Below, one piece after another: positions 1-11,092 of a DNA stretch of 64,000 nt (positions are counted from its first letter, which is position 1; every line of letters begins with the position of its first letter). The notes beneath the pieces are model-generated. The model was not told the DNA's origin. It ran no database searches and was given only the letters and a program-made list of their open reading frames with translations. Location of the stretch: NCBI RefSeq assembly GCF_000247815.1, contig NC_021677.1, positions 14,407,954-14,471,953 of the forward strand, given 5' to 3'. This DNA comes from Ficedula albicollis. Taxonomy: Eukaryota; Chordata; Aves; Passeriformes; Muscicapidae. The translations under genes were made by a program, and so were the position numbers.

Positions 1-2829
1 TCATTAGCTGAACATCCAATCCCGACAAACCAATGTAAGCATTCTTCCAGTTTTTCTTCACTTCAAATTCAGAAGCACTTTGGAAGTACTGAAATACTGT
101 CATTAGATGAATACTATTAATCTGGCAAACAGTAAACAGGTTTTTGGATACAAGGTCAGGAATTAAAAAACAAGTTTAGCTCCTTCCTAGCTGACATACA
201 AATATGCAACAAATATGCAAGCACATTAAAAGCCAAACATTTGTACAAAATAGGAAATCCATCAGCATCCCATGCCAATTATGAGAAAGTACTTTTTGAC
301 TGTAATATTACAAATATGTCCTTGAATAATTTTTCATATGAAATAGACAAAATGTAAGCAATGATCACGGCATGAAGAAAATTATACAGTGTCTTAGGGA
401 GGCTAGCAGAGTACATTCCAGTCACCATCTAAATGACAAAGTGCTTTACAGATTATAACTGATCTTGCATGGTTAAATAATCAGAAAGTGGTGAAATAAT
501 CAGGTTTTACTTAACCTGTATTTGTCTGAAATGCAGATTTCTTTCCGAACTGAGCCAATTTCAACTTAACGTATTTCTTTTGCTTCATAAGAGACTTTTT
601 TTCTACCCAACCAGGTAGGAAGTTGCTCACAGATGATATAGCTGTCTGGGTTGATGGACCTCAAATCTTTCTCCAGCTAAAAATAATTAAAAAGTACAAA
701 CCCAGAACCTTATCATGGTCCCAAAGTTCATTGTCCTGAATGGGTAATTCTAGAAACCAGGAAATCTCCAACAGGAAATTTGAGATGGTCCCAATGCAGC
801 AGAGAATACAACACACTTCTAGACAGTGAGGCTACACTATCTTGCATGGCCTCAAGTGTGTACACTGAGAAACAGGTTTTGCTAGTTAATCGAGGAAGTT
901 AAAATTACAGAGGAGCAACAATGGTATCTTCACCTGGGCTCCATGTCAGCCAATACTGAGATAGTCTGTGGAATCTATGCCAGTAACTTACATCAGTTGT
1001 TTTGCTGAGGCAGTGAAATGGTACACCGTTGACAGAAAACATCTTAAAAAGGCTAAGCTGTTTTTTCTTACATTAAGAATCAGATGTTTAAACTTGAGCA
1101 GCTTCCAAGACTGTTCCTTACAGGTTGCTATCTGATCCTAGAAGCAGCACTGTTAAGAACAGCCTCAATAGGAAAGGTTCCTTTGTTGTTTTTCCACAAG
1201 GTAATTTTTTTCCTTTTTCCCCGTCCCCAACCAACACCCAAAGCCCTTTTCCTACTTTTTAAAGTCCTTCTAGCATTAAAACATAATGGCCTGAAGCAGC
1301 TGAAGGCAGATGCTACCAATGGAGTCCTGGAGCTCAAGGCAAAGCTGAGTAGTGACACTGGTGAGCTTTGAAGGGCAACTTGGAGAAATCCAAGTAGATG
1401 CAACACCAGATTTGAGCTTCAGGTCTCAGTGCAACTCCTATAGACTTACATGAGCCCTGTGCTGATTGTAAACAAATTCAGTTACTGAAACAAACAGTCT
1501 TTAAGTGCATAGTTAGAAATAATGTGCAAATATGGGCATTAAGGTAAGTAACTGAACTAACTTTCCTGCTACACATATTATTTTAGGTTTTTGGCTTGCT
1601 GAAATCAATCACAAATATTAACTAGTTAACAATATATTAATACTGAAAAGCTGCAAATGTATTCTAACAAAACTTAATTCTGATGTTCTGAATAGTAAAA
1701 CTAATTCGATAAATGACTGCTTCACGTTTTAAATAATTTAACCATCAGATGTTTAATGCAAGAAAAAACACAATTTGTAAAGCAGCAGAAGCTGTTAAAC
1801 AAATCTGAAGATTCACAGGGCAGGAGAAGAATTCTCAAGCATATGCTTGAGCCCAAAAGCACAGGTTACATACAAACACTAGAAATTTCTGTTTTCAGGG
1901 TGTATGTTTCTCATACTGAATTAGACGGGCACTGGAATTCCAGACACAGCAAAAGCCAACACAATCTTTCTGCCATATCCATCACTGCACAGTTTGAAAA
2001 TGACATGCACTTTTCTGTTTAGAAATAAAGAGGTTCAAATTATTTTTATGGGTTCTCAAATCAGAAGATCTGCAGCACTTTATTGCCTTAAATACCTGTG
2101 GGCTGTGGCTCAATTTACACCCAATCTGCTGCTGTACAGAAGACGACATTTTAACACTGAGGCTCATGTTGGGAGACAGGGCAGGATATACAGCAATCTC
2201 TCCAAGTTTCAAAAAATATCAGGGAACAAGAATGCTATTCCTTTCTTTCAAGTGAATGCAAAATTGGTTTACTGGTATGTGGCCCACACAGTTCCAAGTC
2301 AGTGCATAGCTAGTCAATATTTCTGCTGGCATCTTGAACTGGTTTAATCAATGGAAACATTAATTTTATCCCATTTAATATGCATTAGTGCATTCATTTC
2401 TTCATAAAAAAACAACCCTGGCAAAGTATTAAAAATAAATATCTTATTTAGGTCAAACTAAAGCCTTGCTTTTCAGTACTTTAATCCCTTTAAATATTCT
2501 TTTGCCCTCTAACAAGCAAATGGGAACTGAAGTAGAATAGGAAATGTATGGAGGCAGAGGGGAGCAGAAACATGAACAAAGTCAACACCTATTAATTTTA
2601 TCCCATTTAGTATGCATTAGTGCATTCATTTCTTCATAAAAAAACAACCCTGGCAAGTATTAAAAATAAATATCTTATTTAGGTCAAACTAAAGCCTTGC
2701 TTTTCAGTACTTTAATCCCTTTAAATATTCTTTTGCCCTCTAACAAGCAAATGGGAACTGAAGTAGAATAGGAAATGTATGGAGGCAGAGGGGAGCAGAA
2801 ACATGAACAAAGTCAACACCGTAAGTCAG
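1..2829 (-). other. SPTY2D1 3' untranslated / downstream region
   Basis: This AT-rich stretch follows the SPTY2D1 stop. No frame in it has recognisable protein similarity. An AATAAA hexamer on the minus strand at 2084-2079 is one possible poly(A) signal, but the true 3' end cannot be fixed from sequence. From human gene order UEVLD would be expected further left; I see no exon of it here. Confidence 0.5.
2359..2820. repeat. 231-bp tandem duplication just after the SPTY2D1 stop
   Basis: Copy 1 is 2359-2589 and copy 2 is 2591-2820. They differ by about one substitution (near 2379/2611) and one missing A (CAAAGTATT versus CAAGTATT). Both copies would fall in the 3' untranslated region of the transcript. 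Confidence 0.95.
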
Positions 2830-2926
2830 TTAACGTGTCCTCAGCTTCTTAGACTGTCTCTTGCGTTTCAGTTCTTCTTCTTCCCGTCTCAGTTCTTCCA
2901 GGTCTTCCTGAACACCGAGTCTCAAG
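2830..2926 (-). CDS. SPTY2D1: SPTY2D1 exon 6 (terminal coding exon)
   Basis: The exon is 97 nt after a TTTGGCAG acceptor. It encodes LRLGVQEDLEELRREEEE, then LKRKRQSKKLRTR and a TAA stop at 2832-2830. The alternating Glu and Lys/Arg pattern is the charged C-terminal helix typical of SPT2 proteins. The stop lies only 10 bases from the edge of a tandem duplication at 2359-2820. Confidence 0.95.
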
Positions 2927-5900
2927 CTGCCAAACAAGATTAAATCCTTTACACTGCTGCTCAGGACACTTGAGGTTTTACTTCTAAACACCCAAAAAGC
3001 AATGCTAAAAGTACTACAGCTGTTTTGAAGAGTAATTTCATATCAGATCTTCTTTAATAATAGAATGAATGCAGCTTTAAGAAATCAAGATTTTTTTAAA
3101 TCATAAGGTCAGAATAAAATATTTCAAGGGAAAAAGATATTTAAAACTTCTGTAAAAAATAGAGATTGTATAAAAAAATAATAAATTTAATACATAAGGT
3201 CTTTTTTCTCCCAAAAAAGCTACTGAAACATCCATTGAAAAAGTAAAATTCAATTTAACTCAAGTTTCTTATGCCCACTTCCTTTATGCTACATGTGTAG
3301 TTAAAAGTGAGTCAGGAATTCAACTCTGCAAAATCCCTCTCTAAGACGTCAACAGAGGGTTTGGTTAACAGAAATATCACTTTAAAATTCCATTTTTCTC
3401 CTAACTCCACTGAACTATAGCTTTCCATGGGCTGCAGCTATTCCTCAGGAACCAGGAAGAATAAGGACACTGACTATAACTTCCAAGATGAAAGTTTCTA
3501 ATGCTCAAGGCACCTTCTGAATAACCATATAGAAATTTCAGTACAACAAAAGAATTTGGTGACACCATGCATTCCAATATATGTAGGTTTTTCTATAAAA
3601 AACCCTTATAGCTTCCACAAAGTTTGTCCCATCACTCATTTAAAAAAAAAAAAAGGATCAGTTTAGGACATAAGAATTGTGCAGTCCCAAAGGCCAAAAC
3701 CAACATGAAAATATCATCTGCATAATTTAAGTCAGTAATTATAAAAGCTTGTCAGCACACTTTTTGTACTTCTATAAAGCAGACACATTCATGTATAGAT
3801 AAAAACAAATAAAATTTCCAGACTTCAAATTGGCAGAATATTGTAATGCTTGGGACAAATTCAAGGATTTGTAATTTGAACTGAAATGTATAATTTTAAA
3901 AATATTTTTGAAAATGAAGTAGTTTTGGTTTTTAATTGGTTCTTAACTAGCAAGGTTTGTGATAGATAAGGATACATATGACTTATTTAGTGCATGCACC
4001 ACGGGCTGTATGAATTCCATCTTTTATTTAAACTTTCATATAAAAAAATGTAAAGTTTACCTCTGCTGTAAAAATCAGAGTGGATATTTGCTAGCTTAGC
4101 CCTATGACTTCAGCAACAAACAAACTTTGCAATTTGTATCCAAGTTTGTTGGAGTGTATCAAATAGAAGTCTCCCAGAGAGAAAAGAATGCAGGGATTCA
4201 ATTAAAGCCTTTAGAGAAATTAAAATATATTAAGCCACAAAGATATGAAGTAAAAGTGTAAGTTTTAGCTTTAAGTAAGTAGGAATATACTTTAAGTACC
4301 TTAAGAGTAAAAAGCCCTAAAGCCTAGTCTCAAAGTGCAGTAACTTAGCCCCAGACATAACAAAACATAGCAGAACATTGCTTGCATTTCTAGACAGAAC
4401 AGATAGAAGAACCATTTACCTGAATAGATAGAACTACATGTGTAAATTATGTGTAAGCACTGACACTACTTTCATACTTTAGAATTAAGTTCTGATAGGT
4501 GTAGAAAATGTTTTAGGATTGGATTTTTAGCTCACTGGATGATTTATGAATAAATCCCCTGTACTTTGTGAGAGAAGAGATGGAAGAAGAGATAGAACAG
4601 AAAGAGAATAGAAGAATAAATATTAGTGAGCTGCTGTTGCTACTGCTACTCAGGACTTCATGAAAGAAAGCTTTTAGCAAGGACTTTAATACTCTGAACT
4701 CTTTGACTTTGAGATTGATGCATTCATGCAAGAAACAACTCGACAGCAACCAACAACTGCTCTTGTCTCTTTCAAGACCTAGACCCATGAAAAACTCAAG
4801 GTCAAATCCATGCATACCTCCTAGCTTCTTCTTTCTGCTGCTCTCTCCAGCTGCTCTCCATATAACGTAAGGCATAATCACTTTCATCTTTGTACCTGAA
4901 AATTAAATCAGTTTTTAGCACATTAAAAAAACAGCTAATTAATTAATAGCCTTTCTTAGGAAGAATAATTACTTGTTCTACTGCTTGTTCTGCAGTAGTA
5001 GTAACCTTAAAATGGTTACTTTTCTTACCTTTTCCGGTCATAGCCAAATATTTCCCGAATATGTTTTGATATTTCCTCTTGAGGTTCCCCTTCATCTTCA
5101 ATGAAGTCATCCATTTCAGAGTCATATTCATCATCATCATCATCATCATCATCTTCTATTTGTCTCTTGTAACTAATAGGTGGTCTTCCAAGACCTACAT
5201 GACAGGACAGAATAAAATCATTAACTAACTATATAAATATAATTTAAATTTAACAGTACTTCTCCTTGCTATACCTTGGGCATAGCCATTTTCTGGGCTT
5301 CAAGGAGGAAAACTTCTGCCTCAAGCTCACCACAATTTCTCAGAAATTCAGTAAGAGGAAATACTTCCTCTGAATTGTGCTAGAGGAGATTACCTATCGG
5401 TATCTGCAATGGCATCCTGAGGAAATCACTCAGCAGATGCCTGTTCTTTGTTCAGGGCTTTCCAGGCACTTATTTACTACACTCCACACTGCTTGCATCT
5501 GATCAGAAATAAATTTTTAGAATGGCTTGTCACTGCTAAGATAAACCTGCCACAACACTGAAATGCAAAACCTGTGAGTGATTTTTCATCTAGCCCTTCA
5601 AGCATCTGTTCTTTAAGACACTACAGAGTTTTATAAACCAACTATTAAGCAATGCTGGAAGCAAATCCTTCAATTCTTTTTCTTCTACCAACATTCATAT
5701 AGCAGTATCCATCACAGGCTGCTTAGTTTTTTTCCATGTGATACTTCATACCACCTGCATTTTAAAAATGACAAACATAGGTAAAAATAAACAAACTAAA
5801 ATATTTAATTTTGTTTCAATTATTAAACTGTTCTTATCTGAGTTTCACTCGGGTTTTTTCCAATTCTTCTCCCCACTGGGGGACAGAGTTTCACTTGGGT

Positions 5901-8900
5901 TTTTTCCAATTCTTCTCCCCACTGGGGGACAGGGCAAGTGAGCAGCTGCATTGCATTTAGTTGCCAGTTGGAGTTAAACCACAACAGTGAAAATATTCTT
6001 TCTTTTATAAATGCATACCTTGTGGATGAAGCACAGGTCTATGCCCTGGAAAAGGTCTCATTCCATTCATCTGTCCGTTGCTAGGTCTTGTGACAAGGTT
6101 TTTAGAAGAAATGGTTTCTGACACGACAGTACACTTGGGTTTGACAGCCGTGCCCGGGCCGCTGCCTGGTCGCGCAGCTCCTGCGCCCGCGCTGATGCCC
6201 GGCCTCCCTGGGCCGGTGCCCAGGCTGCTGCCTGGTCGCTTGGCTCCTGTGCTTGGACTGATTCCCGGCCTCCCTGGTCCTGTTGCCAGGCTGCTGCCTG
6301 GTCGCCCTGGTCCTATGTTTGTGCTGCTGCCCGGCCTTCCCGGCCCGGTGCCCAAGCTGCCAGCCGGTCGCTTCAGTCCCACGCCCGAGCCGCCTCCCGG
6401 CCGCCCGGGCCCTGCGCTCGAGCTGCCCGTCGGCCGGCCCGGCCCCACGCCTGAGCCGCCCCCCGGCCGCCCCGGGGCTGTGCTTGAGCTGCTGCCCGGC
6501 CTCCCAGGCCCCGTGGCTGAGCTGCTGCCCGGCCTCCCAGGTCCTGAGCTTACACCGCTCCCTGGCCTTCCAGGCCCCACGCCAGAATTGCTGCTTGATC
6601 GCCCCGGTCCTGCACTCGAGCCGCCCCCGGGATGCCCAGGTCCTCCTTTTCCTAAGCTGCTGCCGGATCGCTTTGCGTTGGAGTTGATTCCATGCTGAAG
6701 GGCTGCAGGTTTTCCAGCTTTTGCATGGGCAGACTTTGTCAGGCTGGATTCTTTCCCGGATGGCATTCTCTGGGCCCCGTTGGCCATGGGTTTTGAGGGT
6801 GGCACGTGAGAGCTTGAGCCAGACTTTCTAATACCATTGACAGGTAATTTATTATGACTGCTGCCAGTAGAACTTTTTAAGGAACCATTTTGTGAGTTTT
6901 TTTCCATTTGATCAAGTCTGGAAGAAGATGACGACCGTGGGTGTTTTTCAGTCAATGCTGGTGCTTTGGATTTCTTATCAATACCACCCATAGAAAGCGA
7001 CAGACCGCTTTTAGATGTGGAATGTTTATCTACTGAGCTTTTATTAAGTTTTGTGTTTACAGATGCTTTTTGAGAAGACAGTTTTTTTGAAGAACTGGAT
7101 ATCCCTGTAGGCTTAATCTCCTTCTCACTTTTTTTATGCATTTCTAGTTTTTTGTTTTTCCGTCCCAAAAACTCCCTCTCTCTCAATTCTTCTGCTGTTC
7201 TGGGCCTCTCTTCTACCTTTTTCACTGGTTTTATTTCCACTGGTTCGTACTGTTTCTTTTCAGCAAGCCTCAAGAGCTCTGCAAAGTTCAGAGGTGCTGG
7301 TGCACTTTTGGGAGGTGCCTTTGGTTTCACTGCAGCTTTGGATGGTTTCTCTTCATATTCTTCTTGCTCATGCTCAGATTCTGTCTGACTGTATTCAAGT
7401 TGCTCAGTTTCATCTTCTGTTGCATACTCAGCCTCTGGGGCCTGAGCAACATTCTCAGAAGCCCTCCTCTTTTTAGGCTTCTCTTCAACAGGAACGCCAT
7501 TATAGCCATAAAAATTATCCTTTGTTCGTGAGGCCATAGCTCTTGCCTTTCTGTCATGTTTCAGTTCAATACGCCTTGCCAAGAGCTGCTCTTTCTTCCT
7601 TCTTTCTTCCAGTGCTGCAAGGAAACCAGGAGAAATGCCAAAATACTGCTTTTTATTTCAATATTTTCCAAACTAACAAACCACTTAGGACAGTAACTTA
7701 AGGATATCTGGCTAATAGCTATCCAAAATATATTAGAAAGTGCCCCCAGGTATGCCAACAGGGCAGGCTAACCCACCTGTGTCAGCTGCTGCAACAAAGG
7801 CAAGCAATTGAGTGAAATGCTGCTATAACAAAACCCACTAAGGCTTTTTGAGGAAAGCAGCTTTCCAGGATGCTATGAAAACGATGAAGAACCTTTGTAT
7901 AAGAAGGTACAGAAGTTATGGGATCTCTGTGTAGTGGAGGGAGTTGTGAGACTGAGCAAGAGAATCTTCAGACTGCACAGAACTTACTATCAAATGTTTA
8001 AGGGAAGTTGAGAGAGGGGAAGGAATGTAAGTATTGGGGGGATAAGAACTGGAAAATGCCTAAGTATGTGTGTGTAGAGGGATATAGGGGAGACAGAAGC
8101 AGCTGAACACAGATAAGCAAGCAGCTGGTCATTACACAAGTCTGATAGAGCCCTGTGCTCTATCTCCGCAGTCTGCCCTATATCCTTACTGTTCTGGCTT
8201 AGCAGTTTTCTGCATAAGTATGAGCTCTATCTCATGTCTGTGACCTGCTGACAAGAGTCAGGCTGAACTAGCTGGTGAATGAGACATCTAAATGTCAAAT
8301 ATTGGACAGACCAAGGAGTGGGGGCTAAATACCAGAAAGATTCAGAAAAAGTAAAAATTCCTAGAAAATAGATTGGGCTACTTATACTCTGGGTGCCTAT
8401 AAAGGCACTGTTCCTTGTCTATGTTATTCTATTGCCAAGGGCTGTGACAGCACAGAGTGTTGCCAGCCTGCCCCATATGGAATTCATGCTTAGTCTTGCT
8501 TCTGGCTGGACATGGCAGCAAGGATAAGGAACAGACTCACAACTGGCCCAGGTGAAGGAGAACAACCTGGGCCACCCAGTCCATCAGATTTGGTTACCTT
8601 TAACAAAACATGAACATCAGAAGCAATGCAGTACTAGTTTATTCCACAGACTATTTAAGGAAATATAAAAGTGGAGAAATTGTGTCTCAGCGACTCTTGA
8701 AAATTCACTGTATTGATACACTAGATTAAGACACAACAACAGCAACTCTCCATTTTTCAAACAGATGAAGCTTTTCAAAGTTAAGCTAATGAAAATTGAG
8801 ATAGTTTTTTGCTCTTCACCTTAGCTGCTTTCTCAATCTCCAGCCACAAATCCTAATGCAGCTGACCAATGTTTTAACTCCTTAGGAAAGCAAGCAAATG

Positions 8901-9142
8901 TCCCCAGCCCTTACTCAGTTCTAGCTTTCCATCAGCATCAGGTCTATGCAAAAATTGCAGAAACAGATGTGTAGCTGTATTTGCAAGAACACTGAAGTCT
9001 CCCATGGGAGATACTTTGTACTTTTACCTTTTTTTCTCTTTTCTTCTTCTTGCCGCCTGAGAAATGCTTGCACTGCTGCAGATTCTACACCCTTGACTTT
9101 GGGAACTTTCTTGGGAGGACCAACAGCCAAACTGTACCTTTT
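2830..9142 (-). CDS. SPTY2D1: SPT2 histone chaperone (SPT2 chromatin protein domain containing 1), exons 2-6, exon 1 not seen
   Basis: Joined exons on the minus strand are 9142-9028, 7614-6019, 5194-5029, 4895-4818 and 2926-2830. All four introns start GT and end AG, and all junctions keep frame, giving 683 residues plus a TAA stop. SPTY2D1 is a nuclear, partly nucleolar, DNA- and H3-H4-binding chaperone that keeps nucleosomes in place during transcription. Numbering from the first visible residue: a conserved basic N-terminus (KRYSLAVGPPKK at 1-12), then a Lys/Arg/Glu helix; an acidic stretch near 104-128; a Ser/Lys-rich linker; fifteen 11-residue GPGRPG-type repeats at 363-527; and the C-terminal SPT2 domain from about 575, with an acidic D8 run, DDFIEDE and a long charged helical end. 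The visible length plus about 20 missing residues fits the roughly 685-residue human protein. The recognition is from memory of the family, but the order and the C-terminal domain make it secure. The open frame starting at 7582 is a TTG inside exon 3, not a start. Confidence 0.96.
2927..4817 (-). other. SPTY2D1 intron 5
   Basis: This AT-rich 1.9-kb intron lies between exons 5 and 6. It has a short A12 tract near 3642 and no recognisable element. The minus-strand open frame 4513-4887 is exon 5 read in the wrong frame and running into the intron. Confidence 0.85.
4818..4895 (-). CDS. SPTY2D1: SPTY2D1 exon 5 (SPT2 domain core)
   Basis: The exon is 78 nt between a TTTTCAG acceptor and a GTATGC donor. 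It encodes YKDESDYALRYMESSWREQQ and then KEEAR. This is the most conserved helix of the SPT2 family and part of the histone-binding core. The exon ends with two bases of a Ser codon completed by exon 6. Confidence 0.96.
5029..5194 (-). CDS. SPTY2D1: SPTY2D1 exon 4 (start of SPT2 domain, D8 run)
   Basis: The exon is 166 nt, running from acceptor ATGTAG to donor GTAAGA. It encodes LGRPPISYKRQIE, then eight Asp from eight GAT codons (a perfect trinucleotide run at about 5130-5153), then EYDSEMDDFIEDE and the helix EEISKHIREIFGYDRK. This is the acidic N-terminal part of the C-terminal SPT2 domain that contacts H3-H4 in the family. The last two bases form an Arg codon with exon 5. Confidence 0.95.
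5841..5932. repeat. 46-bp tandem duplication in SPTY2D1 intron 3
   Basis: Two head-to-tail copies, 5841-5886 and 5887-5932, both contain TTCTCCCCACTGGGGGACAG. They differ at one base (ACTCGGG versus ACTTGGG). Confidence 0.93.
6019..7614 (-). CDS. SPTY2D1: SPTY2D1 exon 3 (large central exon with 11-residue repeats)
   Basis: The exon is 1,596 nt. It begins with two bases that complete an Ala codon from exon 2 and reads ALEERRKKEQLLARRIELKHD, the basic helical region of the family. After an acidic segment it enters a long Ser/Lys/Gly-rich, probably disordered, region and then 15 repeats of 11 residues. It ends HPQ plus one base, followed by the donor GTATGC at 6018. The plus-strand open frames across this exon (6078-6698 and 6283-6687) are shadows of the repeat. 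Confidence 0.95.
6149..6643 (-). repeat. SPTY2D1: In-frame 33-bp coding minisatellite (15 units) in SPTY2D1
   Basis: The segment is exactly 495 bp, or 15 x 33 bp, read as 15 consecutive 11-residue units of the type GPGRPGSSSAT. Variant units start GLKRPAG, GAKRPG or GAARPG. Pro-Gly and Arg recur at fixed positions, so the segment is probably a flexible, positively charged linker. Units differ from one another by several bases, so the array is not freshly expanded. Confidence 0.93.
7615..9027 (-). other. SPTY2D1 intron 2
   Basis: This 1.4-kb intron is bounded by a GTAAAAG donor and a TTGCAG acceptor. I see no coding exon, repeat family or RNA gene inside it. Confidence 0.85.
9028..9142 (-). 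CDS. SPTY2D1: SPTY2D1 exon 2 (first visible coding exon)
   Basis: The exon is 115 nt and begins in phase 0 after a TTTGCAG acceptor. It encodes KRYSLAVGPPKK and a helix ending EEEKRKK, plus one base of the next codon, then a GTAAAAG donor at 9027. In relatives the KRYSLAVGPPKK block follows about 20 residues encoded by exon 1, so this is not the start of the protein. An in-frame TTG just upstream lies across the acceptor and is not a plausible start. Confidence 0.93.
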
Positions 9143-10709
9143 CTGCAAAGAACAAGTAAATATGTCAGAAGAGCTAAGAAATGTAAAAATCAGTCTTTAA
9201 AACTGAGGAGTTGCATAACAGTCCTGTACTTCACTTAAGCACAAAGATGGTACAGAGTAAACAATGAATTCCCACTGAAACTGAGGGTTGTGCTGGATAC
9301 ATCTGACTCACAGTTGTACTTTCAGGCAGATTAAGGAACAACTAGCCCCAAGTCCTTGGGAGAATCTTGCAAGCTAGAAAGTGCCTGGTCCAAGGGAGTA
9401 GAGATGTCTTGAAAAAATTTTTTGAAAAGTGGTTTCATAACTATCAAAAGAGCAAAATAACCAAAGTTCAGAACAAGATATCAGCACTAAGATAAGGACA
9501 TCTGTCTTGTCTATACCACTGGCCAGCAGCCAACTACTTCAGCCTATAAATATTGCCATTAGGATGGGTCTGATTTGAGCTCTGCCTGCCTGAACTACAG
9601 CTTAACTGGATGCCTGGTGACTCCTTGAGCAGGGATGCCTCTCAGAAATTCCTTATCTGAAACTAAGAGATCCTTCCTTACCCGAGGTGGAAAGATTCCT
9701 TACTCACAACAGATCCTCAGTAGATGACAGAGAATGTTGCATTTAGTACTATGAAACATTACTAATCCATCCACCCCATATTATGGCAAACATTGTATGG
9801 ATAATTCCATTAAATATATACCACTGATGAAGCCTGAGACTAAGAATGGATCCAGCCACTCCTAGACTCCAAATCAGCTTCAGAAAGCAAGGAGTCCACT
9901 CAGAACCTTGTGACTCAACAGGACTGTGCTTCTTGCTCGCTGCATTGCCAGTCCCTGAGAATCACTCTAAATGAATGAAATTGATGTTAACATTCTTTTT
10001 TGTATGCTTCTTCCATTAATTAATTAATAAGATGAACCCTGCATTAAACCTTGTCAAACCACTGTTGAACTTTGTTATATTCCAGTGAATTGTCAAATTA
10101 TTATTTTATCTCAAAATACATTGCTGCCTGTCTTTTGAGTGGGATACATTCCACTCATCCACAACAGGGACTCACTCAACTTTTGGAAGGAATGAACAGG
10201 AAACTAGAAGACAGGTAGGGAAAGAAAATGAATGAAATGTACTGAACTAATAAGGAATGCAATGGCTGCATTAGTAATGGAATAAACACATTTCAGTTCA
10301 GCCTTAGCCTTTGACCAAGAGGAACCAAAAGCAAACTACAGCCCAAGCTGCCAGAGTCAATTCAATTCCAGACTGCAGGTTTACAGCTCCATTTTTAGCT
10401 TCCTTGTTTCACTCATTTCAGTTTCAGGTTACCTAATTCAGTAAAAACAGATAAATCAACTAAAAAAATTGAATTACACCAAAAATTGGAATGGACTTCA
10501 CCAGCATAATTAACAGGCTGATGTAAAACCAACAATACTGATTTTAGCTCCTGCTGGCAGTGACCTTAAACACAATACTTTTGTACGTCAAGGAGTTAGT
10601 GATCCACACAGCAGTTGACCTGAAACTGTGCAGGCCTGCACTCTGCTCATCACCTGAGACCAGTGTGACCTCAGCACTAACTGTGACAGGATACACAGCC
10701 CTCACCTGG

Positions 10710-10754
10710 CTCCTGGCAATTACAGCACTTGCACATGCTGTAATTTGCCAGGAG
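10710..10754. repeat. Inverted repeat (hairpin) at the CR1 5' boundary
   Basis: The left arm is 10710-10727 (CTCCTGGCAATTACAGCA). The right arm is 10736-10754, its reverse complement with one extra T. The loop is 8 bases. The right arm runs directly into the CR1 sequence. Confidence 0.9.
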
Positions 10755-11092
10755 ATGAGAAGGCTCCAGGGAGATCTTGTTGCAGCCTTTCAATACTGAA
10801 AGGGAGCTTATAAGGAAGATGGGGACAACTTTTAGCAGAGACAGTAGCAAGGACAGGGGATATTGGTTTTAAACGAAAAGAGGGTAGATTCTGACTAGAA
10901 GTCGTTTGATGGGAGTGGTGAAACACTGGCTCAGATTGCCAAGAGAGGCTGTAGACTGCCCATCCCTGGAAACATTCAAGGTCAGGTTGGACAGGGCTCT
11001 GGGTGACCTGATCTGTTTAAAGATGTCCCTGCCCATTGCAGTGGTGCTGAACTAGATCACCTTTAATGCCCCCTCTTCTATGATTCTGTATA
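10752..11092 (+). mobile_element. CR1 LINE 3' fragment
   Basis: The sequence reads like an avian CR1 3' end: GAGAAGGCTCCAGGGAGA near the start, then CTTATAAGGAAGATGGGGA, AACATTCAAGGTCAGGTTGG and GATGTCCCTGCCCATTGCAG, finishing TTCTATGATTCTG. It is 5'-truncated, has no coding capacity and lies on the + strand. Confidence 0.9.

Noticed and set aside
6078..6698. 206-codon plus-strand frame with leucine/proline repeats
   Set aside because: It is the antisense shadow of the 33-bp coding repeat in SPTY2D1.
6005..7582. Start of the SPTY2D1 central frame at 7582
   Set aside because: The codon is TTG, lies inside exon 3, and conserved SPT2 sequence continues upstream to the acceptor and into exon 2.
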